From Erpobdella octoculata (taxonomy: Eukaryota; Annelida; Clitellata; Hirudinida; Erpobdellidae): a stretch of DNA of 64,000 nucleotides. Positions 1 through 10,412 of this stretch are shown here, piece after piece. The notes beneath the pieces are model-generated. The model did no database searches. It was not told where the DNA came from and saw only the letters and a list, made by a program, of their open reading frames with translations. The stretch covers positions 7,904,642 through 7,968,641 of the forward strand of contig OZ022246.1 of NCBI GenBank assembly GCA_963978895.1. The letters run 5' to 3'. A program made the translations under genes and the position numbers. Each line of letters begins with the position of its first letter. The stretch's first letter is position 1.

Positions 1-234
1 AAGCTACTTGACAAACGCTTCTACCTGCTATGCCATGTTCTGAGCATGTGAACTGTTTTCACCTCTGTTTCAGATGTTTCTTGTCTCAATTTTATATTTG
101 GTCTTATACACACGCCAAACACTAATTCCTGGATAAGTGCTTGATCATCATTGTAATTGCAACTATAATCAGCAATAACCCTGTAATGAATTAATCTGTC
201 CATTCAGTACCAAGCAAGATGGCCCATTCATTGC

Positions 235-347
235 AACGTTAGGGAAAGCGACCGGGAATGGGAAAACAAACGAGGGCGGGAAAGCAAGCGGAGAGGGAAA
301 CGGGAGCGAGAGTAAAAACCCTCTAAAAGCCCCGGTACCCCCGCTAG
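235..347 (+). mobile_element. Helitron-like 3' end with GC-rich minisatellite
   Basis: A run of 'gggaaagcgaccgggaa'-type repeats is followed by 'aaccctctaaaagccccgg' and ends in CGCTAG followed by T. The same tail closes the better copy at 54784-55226. The CTAG|T end fits the CTRR rule of Helitrons. Only the 3' part is recognisable here. Confidence 0.5.
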
Positions 348-847
348 TTAAAGAATATAGAAAACAAGCTGGTATACACTGCGATTTATCATTTTCCTTT
401 GTTTTTTCTCTATCTCTCTTCGTATTGCTTTTCTCTAATTCTGTTTTGCTCTTTCTCTTTCTGTCCTTCTATCTCCCACTCTATCTGTAAGTCTTGAGTA
501 TCTACTCGAAGTTTCCAGGGTTCTGTTTAATTCCCAATGACTGAAATAACCGGCATACCTGGCATAACAGGTTCTTTTTAAAATTTTCTCTCGTTTTTTT
601 GTGTTCCTTTCCTTTGTGCTTCCTCTTATTTTTTAAGCAGATGCAACCCACTCTATGGTACCACTGGGTTCTTTGACCATAAAACGTAAAATAAATAGCT
701 GATTTATTATAAAATGCTTGAAACTCTCTTTAAATTTGTTTCGCAATAACCTTCCATGATCGTAAATAGGCACTGGTGGCTCGAGGTAAGTTTTTTTTGC
801 CATAATAAGAAAACATAAAGCAATTTTTTCGAAACTTCTCTTATATT

Positions 848-1152
848 TTTAAATCCTTTATATTATTTTCAATTGTCTTCCCGTCTGTCTGTCTGTCTGT
901 CTTCCTGTCGGTCACAAACTTTGAGTCTCAAAATTAACTCACTTCCCGTTATCCGATCGAGCTGAAATTTGGCACATCGACTTGGGTTGCGAGACAATTG
1001 AATCTATCAAAATTTCAGTTTGATCGGATAATGTATAAAGTTTTTCAAAAAATTCAAAAATTCAAAAAAAATTTTTCAAAAAATTCAAAAATTTTTTCAA
1101 AAATTCAAATAAAATAAAAATCTAGGATCGTATATAAAGGATTTATAATAAA
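848..1152. mobile_element. MITE with TAAATCCTTTATAT terminal repeats
   Basis: The element starts with 'taaatcctttatat' and ends with 'atataaaggattta', an imperfect terminal inverted repeat. It has a (GTCT)n run and a poly 'aaattcaaaaa' tract inside and codes for nothing. It is absent from the otherwise matching position in the duplicated copy near 10310-10325, so it inserted after the duplication or was cleanly lost there. The class is not clear; a TA duplication is possible. Confidence 0.6.
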
Positions 1153-2359
1153 AACTTTGTTTTTATGGGTTAGTTTTTTTCTCTTTGAGAGCTACCTCCA
1201 CGCTCAATTTCATTCAAATTTACTCTGGCAATCCAGATAGCAGAAAAACATGTTCTTTTTCTTTTTTATATTACTAAGACCATTTTGATTGAACATTAAG
1301 AGAATTCAGAATCTATAAATCAAACACAAGGTTTATTATCTGGCTTGTTAGTGGCATACAATTTAAAATATAATACACAAACCAAACAAATCATCATCAT
1401 TTTTAACCCCCGAAGTATTTGATGTCTGGGCAGGTGTGCTAGCAATCTTTGAAGCTAGAAATTGATTGAATTCATGACTTGATGCAGATGTCATATGATG
1501 AGAACCCTGTTGAAAAAACAAATGAACATCTATTTACAAAAGCTTAAATTTCATAATGAATTGCAGTATCACATGGCAGATCACTAACTAACCTCCTTTT
1601 TATCGTTTTCACCTATGTCAATTAGTAGTTCCTGATACATAAAAAAAATAAACCATTGACAATCAATTACCAGTAATTATACCATAAACAACATAGTAAA
1701 TCCCACATTAGTTTATTTACTCCAAAATATTCACAAAACTAGTTTATTCATTCATTTTTTCTTCAGTCATTCTTCAATAATTTCATTCACTGACCAATCA
1801 ATTGTCTACTTTATAATATAATGTAAGTTATAATTGATTAATTTAAATAACAAGGAGACATTACGAAGAGAAGTTTTGTATATTTAAAGTAGCTCAACTA
1901 AATTGAATTATTGACGTGCCTGGTTGGTGCATGGATTGGTAGATGGGAAGAGCTTGGAGATTTCATCTTGGTTCACAATGTTACCTGCTTGTATGGCACC
2001 TGATTCTGCAGAAATGCAAGCCTAGAAAAATCATTAAAAAAACAACATTAAACTGAAATAAAATCAAATGAAAAAAAGCAACTAACTAAATCATCATCTT
2101 TTTGTTGTTGTTGAAGAAAGCTGTTTCTCAATCTTTCATACTTTTTAAATCGCAGCATGATCATGATCATATACTTTTTAACTTCATCTTTAGCAGGCAA
2201 GTTATCACCTGCTAAAAACCGCCACAAATTAAAATTAGTATACAAAATATAGCCAATAACTACTTTTTAACAAGTAAAACATAAATAAAAGGTCACCACA
2301 GAAATCCACCAATCTTATGTAATATTCTCGAACAGTGTCATTCAATTCCTGCAATTAAC

Positions 2360-2365
<6 letters not shown>

Positions 2366-2428
<63 letters not shown>
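2366..2428. repeat. TA microsatellite
   Basis: Uninterrupted TA dinucleotides in an intron of the truncated TOM1-like copy. The same intron position in the other copy (15206) has only a few TA units. Confidence 0.95.
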
Positions 2429-2429
<1 letters not shown>

Positions 2430-2529
2430 TAAAAATAGCACAGCACATACAAATCTTTTCAGCAACTGAGTCTGCCGACTGCTGCATTGTGCGAAATTGC
2501 TAACATATTGAAAATTATGTGGGTTTATA

Positions 2530-2874
2530 TAAAATTGACTGTATGTTTGTTTGTCTTCTATACAAATCTAAACCACTGGACCAATTTTAAGAAAATTTGA
2601 CATGGAGGTAGATCTCAAAGAGTAGAAAAATTTTCCAGGCCAAAAGTGCCTATGTATGAGCATCAAAGGTTGTTGCATAATAAAAATCAAATTTAGTTTA
2701 TATATCAAAGTTTAAAGGTTTAAAGCAACTTTCAGCAAATCAAATTTGCATGAGAATGAGTGGGAATGGAAGAGCAAGCAGGGATGGAAATGAAGGCAAG
2801 CAGTAGAGCAAGTGGGGAAGTAAACAAGAAAAAAACCTCTAAAGACCCCGGGCAATGCCAGGTAACCCTGCTAG
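2530..2874 (+). mobile_element. Helitron-like non-autonomous element
   Basis: Runs from 'tatataaaattgactgta' through the shared 'tgtcttctatacaaatc' body to the tail 'ggcaatgccaggtaaccc' and CTAG|T. It lies in an intron of TOM1-like copy A, and a matching, interrupted copy lies at the same intron position in copy B (15415-15590 plus 18060-18083). It therefore predates the segmental duplication. Confidence 0.55.
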
Positions 2875-4524
2875 TATACATAAATTAACTGGCACCTCAA
2901 ATTTTAACTTCCTGTGGTTTTTAGTGTGCATATTAAACAGAATAACTTTTAAAAACAACAACCTTCATCAATATCCAGTCTGTCTGAGTCTCCTTCCCTG
3001 GAGTATTCTCTGACAGAATCTTATTGAACATTTTGCATTTCTGCAGCACAACATCCAATTGAAAAACATCCACAACATCCAACTCGCTTTTCAGCTTAGC
3101 AAGTTGAGCAGAGTCAATGTAGAATCCTTTGCTAGCTGCCGTGTGGTCTGATGGCTGTATATAACCATATAAAACATGACTTTCAAATGATTCATTTTTT
3201 AGTGAAACGTTCAAAATTAATTCTCACCAACACAGCATCTTGTTTCACTTCAACAGGAGCTGCTGGATTCACTTTCTGAAAAAACAACTACTTGAAAAAA
3301 AAATTAAAAATCATTTATAAAGTAAAAACTAAATACAAATCTAGCTGGGGTGTGTACTGGAAATTCAAATCCTTTTTCTTTTAGTTCCTTACAAACTCTT
3401 TCCACTTCTTTCAACTCTTCAGATCCTTGGAATGCATCTGCCCATGTCTTTCAGATAAATTGAAATAAACTTCAAATGTAAGCTTCAAAATTTATTTAGA
3501 ACATGCCAAATGATCCTATACGTGTTAGTAATGAAGCAAATTCAGCAGACATGCTAGTTCAGTCTAATGAGTACAAACAAGTGAACCATTAAAAAAGTAG
3601 TTTTTTTTTACAAATCCTTTATATCTTGTAATTCGGTAGCTTGTATTTTTTTGCAAATCGATAAAACATTAATCGCAGTCATCTAAATACTTGATATGTG
3701 AAGTATGTGAGGATTGAAAATATAAGAAAATTTCAAATCAATATGGAAAAAATAATTTTTTATTCTTATTTTATTATAAATTTTTAAATTTAAGAAATAA
3801 ATATCACTTTTTATAAATAAACTAAAAACTGTTAGTTCCTTTAACTACAGATAATTTATTCTTAATTTTGTCCAATAAAATGTAAAATCTTTGATAATAA
3901 AAAAATCCACCAAATTTTAGCCTAATTAAATAATGGGAAGTTGTATTTTTTAAGAGTAAAGGTCTCAACATATGGCTCAAGCAAGCAAGCAAACAAAAAA
4001 AGTTAATTAAAAAATTTAATAAAAAAACCTGCAACAAGCTTAAAATTCTGTCAACAACAACTTTCGGAAGAAGCACTTCAAGAGTCAACAGTTTAATCAA
4101 CTCCTGCAGGAAGTCTCTCTGTGCAAGGTTGACGTGAAATTTATGGCCGCAGTTTTCGACACAAGTTTCTAAAACCTGCATAAATGAATAGCAGCAGTTT
4201 AAGTTTATTTGTACATTAATAAATTTAGAATTATTGATAAAAAAAAAACTGTTCCAATCCACCTTCATTATGTAGAGAATAGCTGCATGATTTTTAACAT
4301 CATTTTTTCCAGCATTGTTTGAAAGAAATATTTTGAATGCTTCAAGGGCATTCCTAGCACTTCTGATTAAAAAAAAAACATGGACTGAAAATGTTATACT
4401 AGTCTAGTCTGAAAAGAAAACTATTACCCATCTTCCCTAGAATTAATTAAATCACATATTTGCTTGTACATGGCTCAATTTTCAGCAACCGCAGAACTAT
4501 CTGTAGCTTTCTCTGTAAGATTTT

Positions 4525-5760
4525 AAATTTAATACAGCATTTGGCAATAATAATTAAAAGATGGGCTGATTTTGAAATTTGTTTACAGCTAGCTTAAAAT
4601 TTTTACTGCAACATTTGGCAATATATTATTTCTTTGATTTGCTAAAAATGCTATGAAAAATTCCAATTTAAAAACGAGTTTACTGTATTGTACAAGTATC
4701 TTATATTTGTTTGATTTGCCAGAAAAGCTATAAAAAATTCAAATTTCAAAAATTGTTTAATGTATTGTACAAGTATCTACAAAAAATTGAATTAAGTTAG
4801 AAGAAAGCTCAACATCTTTAAAATCTACAGAGAAAAAAGTATAAAATATTTAGATTAAATGTACATCTATCTAAGATTCTTAGACTATAAGTACATCTTT
4901 TTATAACAAAAAAATTAAAAAAATTTTAAACTTTAAATTATGAATACATGTACTTAAAAAAACAAAATCAACATCAAAAATCTGTGTTATATGTATCAAA
5001 GCCTAAAATCTTAAGATTGTATATACATCTGCTCAGAATTAAATTCTGTTTTAAATATTCCTAAACTTTCTTTTCCCAGTCTATCAAATAATAAAACTAA
5101 AAAATCAGAGATCTTTCAGATCAACAAAAAACCTAGAGAAAACAGCAACACAAATTTAGAAGGAAATGCTGAATTAATTTCTGCAAGACCTTCTTCTGAT
5201 CACACTTATTCAAATAATGAAATGATTTCATTGCTGAATTTTGAACATTCCTATACTTTGCTTTGATTTTTTTTTAGTAGATGTGAATATTTTCTAAAGA
5301 TTTTAGACATTTTTTCCTTTTTTTTATAGATATACATATATTCTAAAGATTGTATACTTTGCTTTGAATTTTTTAAGTAGATGTACTCATAATTTAAATA
5401 GTTTAAATTTTTTGTTATAAAAAGATGTACTTTTAGTCTAAGAAACTTAGACTTTGTTTTGATTTTTTCATATATAGATGTACATTTAAATTTAATCTAA
5501 ATATTTTATACTTTTTTTCTCTGTAGATTTTAAAGATCTTAAGCTTTGTTCTGACTTTTTTCAGTTTTCTGCAGATACTTGTACAATACATTAAACAAGT
5601 TTTGAAATTGGAATTTTTTATAGCTCTGGCAAATCAAACAGATATTGCCAAATGTTGCAGTACACTTCAGTACAGTCAGTACACATTTTAAGCCTAAGCT
5701 AGCTGAGAACCGTAAATTGAGTAGAACAAATTTCAACATCAGCGCATATTTTAATTATTG
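4525..5760. mobile_element. Foldback element with arms of about 450 bp
   Basis: The left arm (from about 4525, with 'cagcatttggcaataata' and 'ttgtacaagtatctacaaa') returns as its reverse complement in 5250-5760 ('acttgtacaatacattaaac', 'gccaaatgttgcagtaca'). The outer ends pair 'aatcagcccatcttttaat' with 'catcagcgcatattttaat' read on opposite strands. The centre (about 5000-5240) is not palindromic and has no convincing coding region. The left edge coincides with the point where TOM1-like copy A loses homology. Confidence 0.75.
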
Positions 5761-6003
5761 GTAATCTTTCCTACGGATGGCCCGCGCTGAAAAAATAGTC
5801 GTACTTTTTATTATTTTGTTACAATAACATAAAAAACTAATTTTATACCAAATTGAATTTCAAAGTCTCTCAAATTACGATAAATGTTTTTTTTATTCAA
5901 TTTGGTATACAATTTATTTGTTTATGTTAATGTAACAAAATACTCAAAATAAGACTATTTTTTTTAAGATTCGGCACGGGCCATTCGTAGGAAAGATAAC
6001 CAA
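5758..6003. mobile_element. Palindromic MITE (GGTAATCTTTCCTACG family)
   Basis: Begins 'ggtaatctttcctacgga' and ends in the near reverse complement 'cgtaggaaagataacc'. The two arms, each about 110 bp, include 'ttttgttacaataacat' and its complement. One arm of the same family is found again at 35388-35530 in the first intron of the MARF1-like gene. No coding capacity. Confidence 0.75.
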
Positions 6004-6124
6004 TTGAACGATTCTTTTTGAACGAATCTTCAAGCTGAACTGAATCAAATGTAAATCAATTCAGTAAAAAGAATCGGACTTGCCATCACTAACATAAATA
6101 CATTTATATCTTTGTAAACAAGTG

Positions 6125-6200
6125 CCAATCAAGTAACACAAATAACAAAATTTTGAACTCACGAACGTTTATTTAGCAAGACAAGAGACGACCAGCACGA
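6125..6200. repeat. Dispersed repeat shared with 30735-30800
   Basis: The run 'aagtaacacaaataacaaaa' followed by 'tttgaactcacgaacgttta' occurs here and again near 30735-30785. It may be the end of an LTR or DNA element; nothing else identifies it. Confidence 0.45.
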
Positions 6201-6243
6201 CGGAAATCCGAACAACCAAAAGTCCAAGAAGTAAGACCATATA

Positions 6244-7184
6244 TAGGGGAAAGTGGGGTAATATGGGGCCTCGGGTAATATGGGGTACCCACCTTTTTAT
6301 TATAAGAACAGCGTTATAAGAATATTTAATTAGCGATCTATGGTCGTATTGGTTATGTAACTCTGCCGCATAGCCGATAAAGCAATTTTGTTTATGAGTT
6401 TACGTAATAGATTAGAAATAATTTTTTAACGTTTTCTGTTAAGTTCCATCAACAGTGTTTCTCTACGCATAAAAGAGAGAAAAAGTAAGATATTTTCTAA
6501 CAATTGTGAATTTCTATTTTTTTGGGATATACTTTAACAGTGTTTTTAATTATCAGCCGCTACAATGTTGATTTGCCAAAATTTTACAGATTTTATTCGT
6601 GGTATGCTGTTGGTAATATGGGGTATCTGGGCTGGGGTAATATGGGGTACACCCCATATTACCATATTCATGATTTCTTCACTTTTTACACGCATTTCAT
6701 CATTGATCTGTTACCTTTATTTTATTATGTCATTACTTTATACTGCTTTATTATCTTTTCAGATGCCACGTAATTATGCAAAACTTACAATACGGAGCCC
6801 AGAGTCAACATCTGCAGTGACCCTCATTTAATATTTTAAAAATGTTTTTATTACTTATATTATTGTTTTATTAATACAATATTGTTTTATAACGATTACT
6901 TTTGTTGTCCTTGTTATATTTAGGTTTAATGAAAGCTGGAACATATCTAACATTCAAGTACCCCATATTACCCACTAGAGGTGGGGTAATATGGGGTACT
7001 TGAATGCTATACTTTATTCAATTTTTTTCTAAAAAATGAAATCATATTTGCCTAAATGTTTTATTAACTCATAGTAATATGTCTGCTTGGTATACAGAGA
7101 GAAAAAAATTAAATTTCTGCCACTATAATATGGTTTAAATTATATTTTTTTGTTAAGTACCCCATAATACCCCACTTTCCCCTA
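6244..7184. mobile_element. DNA transposon with TAGGGGAAAGTGGGGTA ends
   Basis: Both termini read TAGGGGAAAGTGGGGTAWTA inward, a 25-bp inverted repeat with one mismatch, and both sides are flanked by TA, consistent with a TA target duplication. The motif 'taatatggggtac' from the terminal repeat recurs inside at about 6270, 6612, 6640-6660 and 6955-7005, in both orientations. No transposase is visible, so it is non-autonomous. A TA duplication points to the Tc1/mariner/pogo side, but the family is not proven. Confidence 0.8.
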
Positions 7185-7316
7185 TAGATACGCCCTGCTG
7201 TGCTAACGTTCGGCTTCAACGGACCTGGCGGCATTTTCGCCAATGTCCGACGGTATAAGACAGGAAGATAAATAATGCCACCTGATTGGATAATTTTCAA
7301 TTAAAAGAGTCACATA

Positions 7317-8038
7317 CAGAGGCGTGGATTGGGAGGGGCTGAGGGGGGCTACGGCCCCCCTCAAGATTTTTCAACCAAATAGAAAAAATATCTTTTCTAG
7401 CTCACCAATGATTATTTAGATTAGTTGATAAAAGCAGTATTTTATTTATCATACTTTTTGAATTATATCTACCTAGTTATATTCCTGCCAATATTTTTCT
7501 TTTAGTACCTTCGGTCCATCCGATCGGACCCGTATGAAGTTTAGCCCTAACTTGACGAACGATTAGCATATTCTTATCCCACCCGGCTGCTTGAGTTTTC
7601 TAACCAAGATTTTTCCAATTCATTTTAAAATATTTTTATTAGCTCACACACGATTCAGTATTTAAATTAGTTGATGAAAGCAGTATTTATCATTTTTGAT
7701 AAATAATACCCAGTTAGTTAGATCTCTGCTATTATTTTCCAGTGTTTTAGTACCTTCAGTCTATTTGATCTTGATGATTTAGTGGACAATTTTGTAATAA
7801 TGAAAGAATGTCGATACCCTTTATTGCATTCATAATTACAATTTTTGTCTGCATTCAATATTAAATAAAAGTTTAATTTTTCTAAACTGTTTTTTAACTT
7901 ATATGATGTTTTACATAAAAATACAACATACAAAACATACAAGTTTATATTCAGATGGTCATTTTGGTTTGAAGATTCTCTGGGTTAAATTTCAAAAATC
8001 TTCGCCCCCCTCAACATTTTGCTGAATCCACGCCTCTG
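7317..8038. mobile_element. hAT non-autonomous element, TIR CAGAGGCGTGGATT
   Basis: Ends are CAGAGGCGTGGATT and AATCCACGCCTCTG, a perfect inverted repeat, and the flanks are the exact 8-bp duplication GTCACATA (7309-7316 and 8039-8046). Eight-base duplications with CAGRG-type ends are diagnostic of hAT transposons. No transposase domain is visible in the 722 bp. Confidence 0.9.
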
Positions 8039-8394
8039 GTCACATAAATTATGCAAATATATAGACGCGCTTTGTTTTCCGATGTTGTTTATTTTATAGT
8101 TGTTGGCCGTTATGGGTTTTTCCGGTGGATAAAGATTGACAAAGTTGCCGACTAAGTTTAGCTGAGTTATTTATTTATCTTCAACAGAAACATGACAAAA
8201 GGTCTTGAATACTTTAATGTTACAGGTCCAGCCAGCTTTTATTTGGTGTATATAGCAAAGGCAGTTGTAACAAAAAAATTGTCGAGACAAGCTATATCAA
8301 AGTAGATACAAAAATGTGTATGGCCTTTTTTGTCTAAATGGCTCAATATAGAAGCCACATACAAATATTAGAATGATTGTAAGAACTATTAAAA

Positions 8395-9085
8395 GTATCA
8401 ATAAAAATAGTATTAAAACAATAGTATTAAAATAGTATTAAAACAATAGTATTAAAATAGTATTAAAACAATAGTATTGAAATAGTATTAAAACAATAGT
8501 ATTAAAACAATAGTATTAAAACAATAGTATTAAAACAATAGTATTAAAACAATAGTATTAAAACAATAGTATTAAAACAATAGTATTAAAACAATAGTAT
8601 TAAAACAATAGTATTAAAACAATAGTATTAAAACAATAGTATTAAAACAATAGTATTAAAACAATAGTATTAAAACAATAGTATTAAAACAATAGTATTA
8701 AAACAATAGTATTAAAACAATAGTATTAAAACAATAGTATTAAAACAATAGTATTAAAACAATAGTATTAAAACAATAGTATTAAAACAATAGTATTAAA
8801 ACAATAGTATTAAAACAATAGTATTAAAACAATAGTATTAAAACAATAGTATTAAAACAATAGTATTAAAACAATAGTATTAAAACAATAGTATTAAAAC
8901 AATAGTATTAAAACAATAGTATTAAAACAATAGTATTAAAACAATAGTATTAAAACAATAGTATTAAAACAATAGTATTAAAACAATAGTATTAAAACAA
9001 TAGTATTAAAACAATAGTATTAAAATAGTATTAAAACAATAGTATTAAAATAGTATTAAAACAATAGTATTAAAATAGTATAAAA
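8395..9085. repeat. 14-bp minisatellite (ATTAAAACAATAGT)n
   Basis: About 45 nearly perfect tandem copies of ATTAAAACAATAGT. At both edges a shortened variant (AAAATAGTATT) alternates with the full unit, while the core is uniform, which indicates recent homogenisation of the core. Confidence 0.97.
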
Positions 9086-9524
9086 CAATAATTTTCAGCT
9101 GTAAATAACTTATGGCCTACAGTCCATAGATACTACAATCATGTTAATTTTAAATAAAAATTATTATTAATCATAAAATTATGTATAGTTGTTTCTAAAT
9201 AAAAGTGTATAGGTTAATTTGACCAAAATAAAAAAAAATTTCAAACGAAAATATTAGCGAGCTTCAAGTGCATAATGTATGCAAATATGGATAGATATCT
9301 ATGGTTGTATGTGACCTAGTCATTTAAAACCATCCAATCAGATGATAGTATTTGTCTTATACCGTCAGACATTGGCGAAAATGCGACCCGGCGAGGCACA
9401 TCCAGCCGAGACCTAAAACGGCACAATAAATAAACAGGGACGACGATAATATGTGTTCAACTTACGATAGTTTTCTCCATAATTTTATTTTATTGAATCA
9501 ATCCTCTGTTTCATCGAATTTCCA

Positions 9525-10403
9525 GATGTTTCTTGTCTCAATTTCATAATATACACGCCCAACCCAATTCCTGGATAAGTGCTTGATCCCCATTGTAATT
9601 GCAACTATAATCAGTAATAACCCTGTAATGAATTAATCTGTCCATTCAGTACCAAGCAAGATGGCCCATTCATTGCAATGTTAGCGACCGGGAATGGGGA
9701 AACAAGCAAGAGCGGGAAAGCGACCGGGAACGGGAGATCAAGCGGGAACGAGAAAGCGACCGGAAGAGCAAGCATGAAGGGAAACAGGAGCGAGAGAGAA
9801 AACCCTCTAAAAGCCCCGGGTAACCCCGCTAGTTAAAGATTATAGAAAACTAGCTGGTATACACTGGGATTTATCATTTGTTTTTTCTCTATTTCTCTTC
9901 GTGTTGCTTTTCTCTAATTCTGTTTTGCTCTCTCTCTTTCTGTCCTTCTATCTCCCACTCTATCTGTAAGTCTTGAGTACCTACTTGAAGTTTCCAGGGT
10001 TCTGTTTAAATCCCAATGACTGAAATAACCGGCGTACCTGGCATAACAGGTTCTTTTTTAAATTTTCTCTCGTTTTTTTGTGTTCCTTCTCTTTGTGCAT
10101 CCTCTTATTTTTTAAGCGGATGCAACCCACTCTATGCTACCACTGGATTCTTTGCCCATAAAATGTAAAATAGATTTATTATGAAATGCTCGAAACTCTC
10201 TTGAAATTTGTTTTGCAATAACCTTCCATGATCGTACATAGGCACTGGTGGCTCGAGGTAAGTTTTTTTTACCTTAAAAAGAAAACATAAAGCGATTTTT
10301 TTGAAACCTCTTATATTTTTTCACTTTGAGAACTACCTCCACGCTAAATTTCATTCAAATTTACTCTGGAGTTTTTTTCTGGCAATCCAGATAACAGAAA
10401 AAA
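9525..10403. repeat. Segmental duplication, right copy
   Basis: Matches 60-1255 (see that entry), including a Helitron-like 3' end closing with CTAG|T at 9829-9832. The homology then continues into the TOM1-like gene at 13400 onward after the foldback element 10413-12850 and about 500 bp of unmatched sequence. Confidence 0.85.
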
Positions 10404-10412
10404 CATTTTCTA

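Larger units (their letters stand above)
60..1270. repeat. Segmental duplication, left copy (flank of TOM1 copy A)
   Basis: This stretch matches 9525-10403 almost base for base for most of its length: both contain the same run from 'cagatgtttcttgtctcaat' through 'ccattcagtaccaagcaaga' and on to 'ggcaatccagata'. The duplication continues into the TOM1-like gene (1363-4514 versus 13549-19950). The left copy carries an extra MITE at about 848-1150 that is missing from the right copy, and the right copy carries a 2.4-kb foldback element at 10413 that is missing here. No gene is visible in the stretch itself. Confidence 0.85.
1363..4514 (-). pseudogene. TOM1-like gene, 5'-truncated duplicate (copy A)
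   Basis: Exons correspond one by one to the complete TOM1-like gene at 20102-13549. Recognisable are the end of VHS helix 2 (CDLINSREDG, near 4435-4470), the VHS exon with VENCGHKFHV and AQRDFLQELIKLL (4178-4027), a GAT exon with DSAQLAKLKSELDVV (3160-2965), the next GAT pieces (2348-2282 and 2214-2090) and the C-terminal exon (1506-1363). The first coding exon is missing: homology stops at about 4514 against a foldback repeat. Two linker exons (14415-14346 and most of 14188-14148 in the other copy) are deleted between short GGTAGAT repeats. The usual stop after DDLFGL has become a TGT codon, adding four residues. Exonic indels relative to copy B are in frame (27, 15, 12, 12 and 18 bases), so it may still be a transcribed partial gene rather than a dead one. 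Confidence 0.8.
7195..9425. mobile_element. Inverted-repeat element interrupted by a hAT insertion
   Basis: The segment around 7240-7316 ('attttcgccaatgtccgacg', 'gtataagaca', 'gattggataattt') recurs as reverse complement at 9308-9400. If the hAT insertion 7317-8046 is removed, the left arm continues with 'aattatgcaaatata', matching the complement of 9270-9300. The element thus has arms of roughly 130 bp or more around a 14-bp minisatellite. Outer limits and target duplication could not be fixed. The interior between 8047 and 8395 shows no gene. Confidence 0.6.
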
